Shown here: piece after piece, positions 16,059 to 24,762 of the stretch
How the letters are laid out: the number at the start of each line of letters is the position of its first letter
How positions within the stretch are numbered: the first letter of the stretch is position 1
From: an uncultured Prevotellaceae bacterium
Lineage (GTDB): Bacteria; Bacteroidota; Bacteroidia; Bacteroidales; Bacteroidaceae
Reading direction: 5' to 3'
DNA: 48,996 nucleotides
Assembly: GCA_902785945.1 (NCBI GenBank)
Contig: CADAAR010000024.1
Span: forward strand, 1-48,996
Notes under the pieces: model-generated
What the model was told of the DNA's origin: nothing
The model's input: only the letters and a program-made list of their open reading frames with translations
Databases searched by the model: none
Program-made: the position numbers and the translations under genes

Positions 16059-17018
16059 ATGAACGCATTCAACAAATTACACATATTAGTTGGATTCACT
16101 CTAATGTTAGGCTTGCTCCACGCATGTGGGAGCAAGCCTAATCCTGAAATGGAGGAGGCCTATCAGAAAGCCGCCAGCTGTCTGGCTGCCGACGAGAGCT
16201 TCTACCCCATTATCGACGAAGCGCTCTACTATTTCCAGAATCAGACCCTCGACAGCATCACGCCCGAGTATATCAACGAGCAGGAGGCTGTGCAGAAACT
16301 GATGAAACTGGAAACCTGGCTGGCGTTCACCACGCGTGACTTCACCGCCAAGGAAAGAAAGAACCTGCAGGACCGTAAGTATTTGCCGAGGGCCATCCCC
16401 ATCGCCTACGACGGACTTGCCATCATTGTCAACAATGCCAACCCGGATACCTGTATCACCGTGAAGGATTTCAGACGTATCCTCCTGGGCGAGCTCACGA
16501 AATGGAACGAGCTGAACCCGAAGTCGGGCATGGGCGACATCGACGTCGTTTTCGACAACCCCCTGTCCAGCACCGTCCGCTGGTGTGTGGACTCCATCCT
16601 CGGAGGTCAGGAATTCAAGAACCCCAACATCGGTGCAGTGAAGACCAGCGCCGCTGTTATCGACTATGTTGAGAGCCACCAGAATGCCCTGGGCATCATC
16701 GGTTCGAACTGGCTCAACGACAAACGTGACACCACGAATGTCACCTTCAAGAAGAATATCACCGTGATGGGTGTCTCCCGGCTCGACTCCGCCACAAAGG
16801 CCAACAGCTGGAAGCCCTATCAGTTCTATCTATATAATGGTAACTACCCGCTCATCCGCACCATCTATGCCCTGCTGAACGAGCCCCGAAGCGGCGTGCC
16901 ATCGAGCTTCGCACACTTCTGTCAGTTGCCGAAAGGCCAGAAGATCATTCTGCGCTACGGACTGCTGCCAAGAACAGCCAATATGAACGTGAGAGAAGTG
17001 ATAGTGAATAGAGAATAG
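16059..17018 (+). CDS. PstS-like substrate-binding lipoprotein of the tonB operon
   Basis: A lipoprotein signal ends at Cys (LLHACGSKP, about residue 23). The mature part is a type 2 periplasmic-binding fold of the PBP-like/PstS group: AIPIAYDGLAIIVNNANPD, VKDFRRILLGELTKWNEL, VFDNPLSSTVRWCVDSIL and YVESHQNALGIIGSNW. PstS proteins bind phosphate, but no Pst permease is nearby, so the ligand is uncertain. Its steady position between tonB and a TPR gene in Prevotella-type genomes (from memory) suggests a link to TonB function. The last codons and the stop are formed by heptamer repeats. Confidence 0.85.
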   Translation: MNAFNKLHILVGFTLMLGLLHACGSKPNPEMEEAYQKAASCLAADESFYPIIDEALYYFQNQTLDSITPEYINEQEAVQKLMKLETWLAFTTRDFTAKERKNLQDRKYLPRAIPIAYDGLAIIVNNANPDTCITVKDFRRILLGELTKWNELNPKSGMGDIDVVFDNPLSSTVRWCVDSILGGQEFKNPNIGAVKTSAAVIDYVESHQNALGIIGSNWLNDKRDTTNVTFKKNITVMGVSRLDSATKANSWKPYQFYLYNGNYPLIRTIYALLNEPRSGVPSSFAHFCQLPKGQKIILRYGLLPRTANMNVREVIVNRE

Positions 17019-17037
17019 TGAAAAGTGAATAGTGATT
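17003..17037 (+). repeat. Degenerate heptamer array overlapping the end of the PstS-like gene
   Basis: AGTGAAT, AGAGAAT, AGTGAAA, AGTGAAT and AGTGATT stand in tandem. The first two encode the last residues and stop codon of the upstream gene. Confidence 0.85.
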
Positions 17038-17127
17038 TAGAAAACTGATTAAACCATTTGAGTTTTCAAACGTCATAAAGAACGAGAGATAATTAACAAG
17101 ATGTATAACGTATAAAAAGAGAGAATT

Positions 17128-18546
17128 ATGAAAACGATCAAATATTTAGTAATGGGTGTGCTGCTGGCAGGTTTCAGCACCACCGCTATGGCACAGGAGG
17201 CAGAGCTCAATGCAGCCCTGCAGGCCATCAAGAATAATGCAGCCGACAAGGCTGATGTAGTGAAAACCGCTCAGAAGAAGAACAAGAAGAACCCCGATGC
17301 TCTTGTAGCTATCGGTCGTGCCTTCTACGAAGCTCAGGACACCGCTCAGGCCCGTACGTTTGCCACTCTGGCCGACGAGGCTGCCAAGCACAAGAGCGCT
17401 CCCGCCTTTATCCTTCTGGGTGACATCGAGGCTTATGCCAACGAGGGAGGTAAGGCTGCTGGTTACTACAACCAGGCTACCTACACCGATCCTAAGGATC
17501 CTACAGGTTACTACAAGTACGCACTCGTGTATCGTAAGATCTCTCCGAAGGGTGCCGTTCAGAAGCTGGCTGACCTGAAGGCCCAGCGTCCCGACATCGA
17601 GGTGGACGCTCTGTCTGGTCACATCTACTACCTCTCCAACGAGTTTGAAAAGGCTCGTGAGGCTTATGGCAAGGTGCCCGTAGGTAAGATGGAGAAGAAC
17701 GACATCGTGGAGTACGCTATGGCTTCTTACTTCCTCGGCAAGCATGCAGAGGGTCTTGAGAAGGTGAAGGCCGGTTTGGCCAAGGAGCCCCGCAATGCCG
17801 CTATGAACCGTCTGGCTATGTTCTTCAACACCGAGCTCGGTAACTTCGACGACGCCGTGAAGTTTGGCGACGCCCTCTTCAATCAGTCAGACAGCGCCAA
17901 GTTCTCTTATCTGGACTACGCTTATCTGGGCAATGCCTTCAACGGTTTGAAGCAGGCCGACAAGGCTATCGAGCAGTACAACCTGGCTCTGAAGTCAGAG
18001 TTCGACAACAAGGCCAAGCGCGCCGGTGTGGTTAAGCAGCTCTCTGAGGCTTATGCTGAGAAGGAAGACTACATCAACGCTATCGAGCGCTATAAGGAGT
18101 ATTTGGAGGGTATCGAGAAGGCTACCGCTACTGACATGGCCGCTCTCGGAAGCCTGTATACCCAGCATGCCAGCAAGCTGACCGACCCCGTTGCCAAGAA
18201 GGAAGCTTTCACTCAGGCCGACGGTGTGTATGCAGGTCTGGCAGAGAAGTACGAGAACGCTGTTGAGTATGCTAACTTCATGCGTGCCCGTGTGAACGCC
18301 CAGATGGATCCCGACTCTAAGCAGGGTCTCGCTAAGCCTTACTACGACAAGCTCATCGAGCTGATTGCCCCGAAGGCTGAGAAGGATGCTTCTGACAAGG
18401 CTCGTCTGATTGAGGCTTATCGCTACAACATCGCTTACTTCTTCATTGTGAAGGAAGACAAGGCTCAGGCTAAGGAGTTTGCCAACAAGCTCATCGCTAT
18501 CGATCCTGACAATGAGGTTGCCAAGCAGATTCTCGGAGTGAAATAA
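17128..18546 (+). CDS. Periplasmic tetratricopeptide-repeat protein of the tonB operon
   Basis: The 472-residue product has a signal peptide (MKTIKYLVMGVLLAGFSTTAMAQ, cleavage near residue 23) and then helical TPR-type repeats across most of its length (for example DALVAIGRAFYEAQDTAQAR, AKFSYLDYAYLGNAFNGLKQ, ARLIEAYRYNIAYFFIVKED). TPR proteins are binding scaffolds; the partner here is unknown. It is the last gene of the exb-ton operon and is followed by a strong terminator. It is probably exported to the periplasm, near TonB and the PstS-like lipoprotein. Confidence 0.85.
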   Translation: MKTIKYLVMGVLLAGFSTTAMAQEAELNAALQAIKNNAADKADVVKTAQKKNKKNPDALVAIGRAFYEAQDTAQARTFATLADEAAKHKSAPAFILLGDIEAYANEGGKAAGYYNQATYTDPKDPTGYYKYALVYRKISPKGAVQKLADLKAQRPDIEVDALSGHIYYLSNEFEKAREAYGKVPVGKMEKNDIVEYAMASYFLGKHAEGLEKVKAGLAKEPRNAAMNRLAMFFNTELGNFDDAVKFGDALFNQSDSAKFSYLDYAYLGNAFNGLKQADKAIEQYNLALKSEFDNKAKRAGVVKQLSEAYAEKEDYINAIERYKEYLEGIEKATATDMAALGSLYTQHASKLTDPVAKKEAFTQADGVYAGLAEKYENAVEYANFMRARVNAQMDPDSKQGLAKPYYDKLIELIAPKAEKDASDKARLIEAYRYNIAYFFIVKEDKAQAKEFANKLIAIDPDNEVAKQILGVK

Positions 18547-18565
18547 GAATAAGGAACAATAAAAA

Positions 18566-18598
18566 ATCCCTCGCCGAAAGGCGGGGGATATTTTTTTT
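18566..18598 (+). terminator. Terminator of the exb-tonB operon
   Basis: A 10-bp stem ATCCCTCGCC / GGCGGGGGAT with a GAAA tetraloop is followed by eight T residues. It also separates the convergent ferredoxin gene. Confidence 0.92.
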
Positions 18599-18613
18599 GA
18601 TAACTGCTGATGA

Positions 18614-18781
18614 TTAGCCCAGGCTGATAGCCTCAGAGGGACAAACACTTGCGCAGGTACCGCACTCAGTGCAGAGATCGGGATCGATAGAATACTTCTC
18701 ACCCTCAGAAATTGCCTCAACGGGGCACTCACCCTGACATGTACCGCAAGCAATGCAGTCGTCACCAATTACATATGCCAT
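18614..18781 (-). CDS. 2[4Fe-4S] ferredoxin (55 residues)
   Basis: The product begins MAYVIGDDCIACGTCQGECP and ends CTECGTCASVCPSEAISLG. It holds two complete C-x2-C-x2-C-x3-C-P clusters, each for one [4Fe-4S] centre, and is the short clostridial-type electron carrier expected in a strict anaerobe, serving for example pyruvate:ferredoxin oxidoreductase. It is monocistronic, with its own promoter, and convergent with the tonB operon. Confidence 0.97.
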   Translation of the reverse strand: MAYVIGDDCIACGTCQGECPVEAISEGEKYSIDPDLCTECGTCASVCPSEAISLG

Positions 18782-18833
18782 AATCTTACAAAATTTAAAG
18801 TGTTAATACTATAAATACCTTAATTAGGTGATG

Positions 18834-18866
18834 CAAAGGTACAAACTTTTTTTGATATCTACCAAA
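18834..18866 (-). promoter_or_regulatory. Ferredoxin promoter
   Basis: On the minus strand TTTG (18863-18866) and TACCTTTG (18834-18841) are 21 nt apart; the leader is about 45 nt. Confidence 0.7.
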
Positions 18867-18964
18867 TTTTAGGTAGCCATTTTTATGTAAAGACCTCAAT
18901 TTATACAATGTCGAAATAGCGGATGATATAATAAAACGCCGCATTCTTACGTTATAATGAATAG

Positions 18965-19708
18965 ATGAAGAGAACACTCTTGATGCTCATACTCTGTCTG
19001 ACGGCCCTCATGGCAATGGCCCAGGAGAGAAAGGTGCAGAACAAGCCGTATACCGACTTGCGACCGTTGCACCTGGGTATTCTTGTGGGTATGAACCTGC
19101 AGGATATCGAACTGGAGAACGTGGGTCCGCAGACCATTCTGCAGGAAGACGGCACCACAAAGACGCAGACCATCGTGTGCGACGATGACAAATGGAATGC
19201 AGGTTTCTCGGTAGGCGTGTTGGCCGACCTCCGACTCTCGAAACATCTGAACCTGCGCTTCACCCCCACCATGCATTTCGGCGCCAAGCACCTTACCTTT
19301 TATAATATGACGGAGCTGAACGCTGAGGGCAGACTGTTGGAGATGACACAGGACATGAAGAGCACCTATATCTCATTCCCCGTGGATCTGAAGTTCTCGG
19401 CAGAGCGTTGGAACAACTACCGGCCTTACGTGATAGCCGGTGTGAACCAGCTGGTGAACCTGACCAGTAAGAACCAGGATTTCCTGCAGCTGAAGCGTAC
19501 CGACACGATGATTGAGGTAGGACTGGGTTGTGACCTCTACCTACCCTTCTTCAAGCTGATTCCAGAACTGAAGTTCTGTTACAGTCTGACGAATGCCCTC
19601 GACCGAGGTCATGCCAATGAACTGCAGGATACCAACAAGCGGATGTATGCCAACGCCGTGAGGAGTGCACAGACCAAGATGATTGTCTTGACCTTCTATT
19701 TTGAGTAG
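18965..19708 (+). CDS. porT: PorT family outer-membrane beta-barrel protein (type IX secretion)
   Basis: A signal peptide (MKRTLLMLILCLTALMAMAQ) precedes a beta-barrel with alternating strands (HLGILVGMNLQDIEL, GFSVGVLADLRLSKHLNLRF, STYISFPVDLKFS, YRPYVIAGVNQLVNLT) and a C-terminal aromatic strand MIVLTFYFE. Length and pattern fit PorT, a protein needed for type IX secretion in Porphyromonas. Other small PorT-like barrels exist, so the exact orthology is likely rather than certain. No other por genes are in the window. Translation begins shortly after the divergent ferredoxin promoter region; no good promoter was identified for this gene. Confidence 0.8.
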   Translation: MKRTLLMLILCLTALMAMAQERKVQNKPYTDLRPLHLGILVGMNLQDIELENVGPQTILQEDGTTKTQTIVCDDDKWNAGFSVGVLADLRLSKHLNLRFTPTMHFGAKHLTFYNMTELNAEGRLLEMTQDMKSTYISFPVDLKFSAERWNNYRPYVIAGVNQLVNLTSKNQDFLQLKRTDTMIEVGLGCDLYLPFFKLIPELKFCYSLTNALDRGHANELQDTNKRMYANAVRSAQTKMIVLTFYFE

Positions 19709-19776
19709 AACTGTTAAAAAAGCATAATTACTTGGTTGATTATGCGTCGTACTCAACATATTCGGATAAAAAGTAG

Positions 19777-19784
19777 TACCTTTG
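19777..19784 (+). promoter_or_regulatory. -7 element of rplS
   Basis: TACCTTTG followed by CACC gives a leader of about 90 nt before the ATG at 19882. The leader contains a TTTTCGG...CCGATGG dyad near 19793-19812 and could take part in autoregulation, which is common for ribosomal protein genes; this is inferred. Confidence 0.65.
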
Positions 19785-19881
19785 CACCCGCTTTTCGGCG
19801 TAACCGATGGAGGGAAGTAACGAGTTGCCCGTCTATGTTGCGTTGGAACGATACAACAAATTTAATTATTTAGTAAATAAA

Positions 19882-20244
19882 ATGGATTTAATTAAAGTTG
19901 CTGAAGAAGCATTTGCAACCGGCAAAAAGTTCCCAGAGTTCAAGGCTGGTGACACGATTACTGTCGCTTACAAAATTATCGAGGGATCCAAGGAGCGTAT
20001 CCAGCTCTATCGTGGCGTTGTCATCAAGATTTGTGGTCATGGTGACAAGAAGCGTTTCACCGTTCGTAAGATGTCAGGCACTGTAGGTGTCGAGCGTATC
20101 TTCCCCATTGAGTCGCCGAACATCGACTCTATCGAGATCAACAAGATCGGTAAGGTACGTCGCGCTAAGCTGTACTACCTGCGTAAGCTCACAGGTAAGG
20201 CTGCCCGCATCAAGGAGAAGCGTCGTCCTGTTGTCGCAGAGTAA
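19882..20244 (+). CDS. rplS: 50S ribosomal protein L19
   Basis: The 120-residue protein ([20 protein letters not shown]...) matches L19: [46 protein letters not shown] and [20 protein letters not shown]. It sits at the 30S-50S interface. The longer open frame from 19807 overlaps the leader and is not used; the ATG at 19882 gives the conserved N-terminus. The gene is monocistronic and ends at the hairpin at 20267-20290. Confidence 0.97.
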   Translation: MDLIKVAEEAFATGKKFPEFKAGDTITVAYKIIEGSKERIQLYRGVVIKICGHGDKKRFTVRKMSGTVGVERIFPIESPNIDSIEINKIGKVRRAKLYYLRKLTGKAARIKEKRRPVVAE

Positions 20245-20266
20245 TCCGCACGACGAACAAGATAAA

Positions 20267-20300
20267 AGAGATCTCAGTTACGAGGTCTCTTTTTCTTTTT
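20267..20300 (+). terminator. Terminator of rplS
   Basis: The stem AGAGATCTC / GAGGTCTCT (one G-U pair) with a 6-nt loop is followed by TTTTTCTTTTT. It borders the stop codon of the convergent 50-residue gene. Confidence 0.85.
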
Positions 20301-20452
20301 CATTCTCCGTGAAGGGCGTGCTGGAAATCTTCCCAACTCTGGAAGCCGGCCAGCAGCGACAGGCGGTCGAGGGTTTTCTTATCGGGCCTGTGAAGCAGCT
20401 CCTTCTCTACCGCCTCCATCAGTTTTCGTAGCGCGATTCTCTTTTTCTCCAT
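20300..20452 (-). CDS. Small conserved-looking protein of unknown function (50 residues)
   Basis: The frame starting at the ATG at 20452 encodes MEKKRIALRKLMEAVEKELL, then HRPDKKTLDRLSLLAGFQSW, then EDFQHALHGE. It is strongly helical and amphipathic. Support for a real gene: a TAATTTTG promoter box 20 nt upstream, a T-rich terminator region at the end, and a sensible composition unlike the antisense frames. I do not recognise a domain. The longer open frame that extends to 20626 runs antisense into purH and is not used. Confidence 0.55.
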   Translation of the reverse strand: MEKKRIALRKLMEAVEKELLHRPDKKTLDRLSLLAGFQSWEDFQHALHGE

Positions 20453-20470
20453 AACATATTGTATAATCGC

Positions 20471-20502
20471 TTGCAAAATTACGATTTTTTTTTGTACCTT
20501 TG
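20471..20502 (+). promoter_or_regulatory. purH promoter, overlapping a divergent promoter
   Basis: TTG (20471-20473) and TACCTTTG (20495-20502) are 21 nt apart on the plus strand. On the minus strand TAATTTTG (20474-20481) serves the 50-residue gene. The two promoters physically overlap, so they probably exclude each other. Confidence 0.7.
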
Positions 20503-20531
20503 CACACAAATTTAAAAATTTACGATATCCT

Positions 20532-21719
20532 ATGAAAGAATTAGCCCTCAAGTACGGATGTAATCCGAACCAGAAGCCCTCGCGGATCTTTATGACCGAG
20601 GGCGAGTTACCCATCGAAGTGATCAACGGTCGTCCTGGCTACATCAATTTCCTCGACGCCTTTAATGCCTGGCAGCTGGTGAAGGAGCTGAAGGCCGCTA
20701 CCGGTCTGCCCGCAGCAGCCTCCTTCAAGCACGTGAGTCCTGCTGGTGCAGCCGTCGGTCTGCCCCTGAGCGACACGCTGAAGAAGATTTATTTCGTGGA
20801 TGATGTGAAGGACCTCGACGCCTCGCCCATCGCCTGTGCCTACGCCCGTGCCCGTGGTGCCGACCGTATGTCGAGCTATGGCGACTTCGTGGCCCTCTCA
20901 GATACCTGCGACGCCACAACCGCCAAGCTGCTGAAGCGTGAGGTGAGCGACGGTGTGATTGCGCCCGACTATACCCCTGAGGCCATTGAGATTCTGAAGG
21001 ACAAGCGTAAGGGCACCTATAACGTGATTAAGATCGATCCCAGCTACAAGCCCGCTCCCATCGAGACGAAGCAATGTTTCGGTATCACCTTCGAGCAGGG
21101 TCGTAATGAGATCAAGCTCGACGACGATGCCCTCTTCGAGAATATCCCCACCAAGAACAAGACCTTTACCCCTGAGGCCAAGCGCGACCTGATCATCGCC
21201 CTGATCACATTGAAGTACACGCAGTCGAACTCGGTGTGCTACGTGAAGGACGGTCAGGCCATCGGTATCGGCGCTGGTCAGCAGAGTCGTATCCACTGTA
21301 CCCGTCTGGCTGGTAACAAGGCTGATATCTGGTGGTTGCGTCAGCATCCGAAGGTAATGAACCTGCCCTTCATCGATGGTATCCGCCGTGCCGACCGCGA
21401 TAACACCATCGACGTGTATATCTCAGAGGACGAGCACGACGACGTGCTTCGTGACGGTGCCTGGCAGCAGTTCTTCAAGACTCAGCCCGAGGTGCTGACG
21501 ATGGAAGAGAAGAAAGCGTGGATTGCGCAGAACACCAAGGTGGCTCTGGGTTCAGATGCCTTCTTCCCCTTCGGCGACAATATCGAGCGCGCCCATAAGA
21601 GCGGTGTGGAGTTTATTGCCCAGGCTGGCGGCTCAGTGCGTGATGATCATGTGATTATGACTTGCGACAAGTATGGTATCGCGATGGCGTTTACGGGCGT
21701 CCGTCTGTTCCACCATTAA
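20532..21719 (+). CDS. purH: AICAR formyltransferase (purH-type, without IMP cyclohydrolase domain)
   Basis: The 395-residue enzyme corresponds to the C-terminal formyltransferase domain of PurH: LKYGCNPNQKPSRIF, the catalytic ASFKHVSPAGAAVG (Lys-His pair), YTQSNSVCYVKDGQAIGIGAGQQSR, and the C-terminal SGVEFIAQAGGSVRDDHVI and MAFTGVRLFHH. It transfers a formyl group from 10-formyl-THF to AICAR in purine synthesis. The N-terminal MGS-like IMP cyclohydrolase domain of ordinary PurH (about 510 residues) is absent and the protein starts directly with the formyltransferase. Such stand-alone versions are known; cyclisation must be done by another gene. It may be co-transcribed with the small basic gene downstream. 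Confidence 0.93.
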   Translation: MKELALKYGCNPNQKPSRIFMTEGELPIEVINGRPGYINFLDAFNAWQLVKELKAATGLPAAASFKHVSPAGAAVGLPLSDTLKKIYFVDDVKDLDASPIACAYARARGADRMSSYGDFVALSDTCDATTAKLLKREVSDGVIAPDYTPEAIEILKDKRKGTYNVIKIDPSYKPAPIETKQCFGITFEQGRNEIKLDDDALFENIPTKNKTFTPEAKRDLIIALITLKYTQSNSVCYVKDGQAIGIGAGQQSRIHCTRLAGNKADIWWLRQHPKVMNLPFIDGIRRADRDNTIDVYISEDEHDDVLRDGAWQQFFKTQPEVLTMEEKKAWIAQNTKVALGSDAFFPFGDNIERAHKSGVEFIAQAGGSVRDDHVIMTCDKYGIAMAFTGVRLFHH

Positions 21720-21747
21720 ATTGTAAAATGGTAAATTGTCAAATGGT
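21718..21747 (+). repeat. Two 15-bp tandem repeats (AAATTGT[A/C]AAATGGT)
   Basis: AAATTGTAAAATGGT and AAATTGTCAAATGGT follow the purH stop. A related AATTGT/AAATGGT stretch lies in reverse orientation at 42916-42951, before the second HU-HIG gene. Confidence 0.75.
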
Positions 21748-21753
21748 AAATTC

Positions 21754-21942
21754 ATGGACGATTTTCAGAATATACTCGAGAACGGCATCAACTTCGGACG
21801 CGGAGGAGACAAGCCGAAGGACGATGGCAAGGTGAAGACCAAGGCCAAGAAGAAACAATATATCACTGGAGCTCACGGTAGCGGTTCTGCCCGACAGAAA
21901 GCCAAATACCGCGAGCAACGTGCCAACAGACACAAGAAATAA
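21754..21942 (+). CDS. Small basic protein of unknown function
   Basis: The 62-residue product starts MDDFQNILENGINFGRGGDK and continues with many Lys and Arg residues (KVKTKAKKKQY, SARQKAKYREQRANRHKK). The Gly-poor acidic start and very basic end suggest a nucleic-acid-binding or ribosome-associated protein, but no domain is recognised. The start at 21754 is preferred because the frame upstream is only the 15-bp repeat. It is followed within 5 nt by a terminator hairpin, which supports a real gene at the end of a purH transcript. Confidence 0.6.
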   Translation: MDDFQNILENGINFGRGGDKPKDDGKVKTKAKKKQYITGAHGSGSARQKAKYREQRANRHKK

Positions 21943-21946
21943 GAAT

Positions 21947-23230
<1,284 letters not shown>

Positions 23231-23261
23231 TTATTGTTAGTTTGTAAACCATAATCTGCTG

Positions 23262-23269
23262 CAAAGATA
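23262..23269 (-). promoter_or_regulatory. -7 element of the esterase gene
   Basis: TATCTTTG followed by CAGC on the minus strand lies about 32 nt before the esterase start. Confidence 0.65.
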
Positions 23270-23290
23270 AGCATTATTTCCGTAATCTCC

Positions 23291-23326
23291 AAAAAAAAGA
23301 ACGGCAGACTCACAAGGAATCTGCCG
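23291..23326 (-). terminator. Terminator of the ABC-type export operon
   Basis: CGGCAGA / TCTGCCG (23302-23326) followed on the minus strand by a run of T residues ends the operon whose last gene is tolC. Confidence 0.8.
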
Positions 23327-23347
23327 CACTTCTTATATGAAGGAGTT

Positions 23348-24691
23348 TCAGAACGTGAGGTCATTGCCGCGATAGAAGGCAATGAGTGCCTGCTGGTAGA
23401 TGTTCTCATAGCGCGCCTGAACGAGATCGGACTCCGCCTTGAGGTAATTGTTCTTCGACTCGTTGAACTCGGTGATGGTGGCCTTACCGTTCTCGTACTT
23501 CGCCTGTGTCAAGTGGAAAGCATCGTTGGCCGTAGCGACTGCCTGCTGCGAAGCCTTCTCCTTTGCCTGAGCGTTCAGTGCGTTATAGTACACCTTCTGG
23601 ATATCCTGATAGAGTGTCTTCTTCGTGTTGTCGAGCGCCAACTGCTGGTTCTCCTGGCTGATACGAGCCGAACGAATCTGGTTGCGCGTCTGGAAACGGT
23701 TGAAGATAGGCACGTTGAGGTTCAGACCGATATACTGCGAGAAGTTGTTCTTCAACTGGGAGCCGAAGCCATCGGCCTTGAAGCCCGAAGTGGTGTAATA
23801 GTTCGTGCCTAAACCGCCACTGAGCGAGAGCGTGGGATAGTTGCCAGCCTGGGCAATCTTGATGCTATGCTCGGTACCTTTCAGCTTCAGCTGCTGCGAG
23901 AGAATCTCGGGCTTGATGCCAAGCGCCTCAGCGTAGATGGCATCGGGCGTGAGGCCAGACAAATCGGTTATTCCGGAAATCCCGGAGATATCAGGTCTGA
24001 CGATATTGAAGTTTTCGGGCGAAGGGAGCTCGAGGAGCTGTGTGAGCGTCAGCAGCGCCAAGCGGGTATTGTTGTCGGCCTGAGTAGCGGTCAGGGTGCT
24101 GTTGGCGAGCGTGGCACGCTGTTGTGAGAGTTCTGCCTCAGAGGCTTTGCCGTTGTTAACGAACGCCTGCAGACGAGCCACCTGCGCCGAGTCGATCTCG
24201 ATCTGACGGTGGGCTACATCGGCAATCTCCATATCATAGAGAATCTGCACATATGCCTGTGCCACCTGCATGCGGATATCGTTCTTCGCCTTCTCGAGAT
24301 CGGCGGTAGCAGCCTCAAGGTTCAGCTGGTTAAGCTTGATCTGATTGGGAATCTGGAAGCCCGTGAAGATGGGTACACTCGCACCGAGAGAGAAGCTCGT
24401 CGACGAGGTATTGGTGTTCGAGTAAGTATTATCTGCTGTCAGACCGCGACCGAAGCTGAAGTTCTGTCCTACGCTTCCGCTGAGATCCGGCAAACGGGAA
24501 TTCTTCGCCGTAGAGAGCTGTATCTCTTCCTGGCGGCGCTGGTTCTCCTGCTGCTTGATGCTGATGTTATTGGCGACGGCATAGTCGCAACACTCGCGCA
24601 GGTTCCACAGGCGCTGCTGCGCGACAGTGGATAGTGAATAGTGAACAGTGAACAGTACCAACAAGACTTTCACCCAACACTTTTCACTCAT
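23348..24691 (-). CDS. TolC family outer-membrane efflux protein
   Basis: The protein has two copies of the OEP coiled-coil repeat: LRECCDYAVANNISIKQQEN with long heptad helices (AQAYVQILYDMEIADVAHRQ), and a second half (EALGIKPEILSQQLKLKGTE, YENGKATITEFNESKNNYLK). It forms the outer-membrane exit duct for the ABC system encoded upstream. The start at 24691 gives a signal peptide MSEKCWVKVLLVLFTVHYSL; starts at 24721, 24727 or a GTG at 24733 are also open. Remarkably, part of the signal peptide is encoded by the heptamer repeat (24626-24653), so a change in unit number would shift the frame. It is the last gene of a five-gene operon. Confidence 0.88.
   Translation of the reverse strand: MSEKCWVKVLLVLFTVHYSLSTVAQQRLWNLRECCDYAVANNISIKQQENQRRQEEIQLSTAKNSRLPDLSGSVGQNFSFGRGLTADNTYSNTNTSSTSFSLGASVPIFTGFQIPNQIKLNQLNLEAATADLEKAKNDIRMQVAQAYVQILYDMEIADVAHRQIEIDSAQVARLQAFVNNGKASEAELSQQRATLANSTLTATQADNNTRLALLTLTQLLELPSPENFNIVRPDISGISGITDLSGLTPDAIYAEALGIKPEILSQQLKLKGTEHSIKIAQAGNYPTLSLSGGLGTNYYTTSGFKADGFGSQLKNNFSQYIGLNLNVPIFNRFQTRNQIRSARISQENQQLALDNTKKTLYQDIQKVYYNALNAQAKEKASQQAVATANDAFHLTQAKYENGKATITEFNESKNNYLKAESDLVQARYENIYQQALIAFYRGNDLTF
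24626..24653 (-). repeat. Heptamer array inside the tolC signal-peptide codons
   Basis: On the plus strand AGTGGAT, AGTGAAT, AGTGAAC and AGTGAAC stand in tandem. They encode the TVHYSLST part of the signal peptide on the minus strand. Confidence 0.9.
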
Positions 24692-24734
24692 ACTGCCTAA
24701 CGATATTATATCCTTTCTCATAATCATTGTCACT

Positions 24735-24762
24735 ATTAACTATTCACTATAAACTATTCACT
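24735..24762 (-). repeat. Heptamer array between the adaptor gene and tolC
   Basis: ATTAACT, ATTCACT, ATAAACT and ATTCACT (complement of AGTGAAT-type units) stand in tandem and overlap the stop codon of the adaptor gene. Confidence 0.85.
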
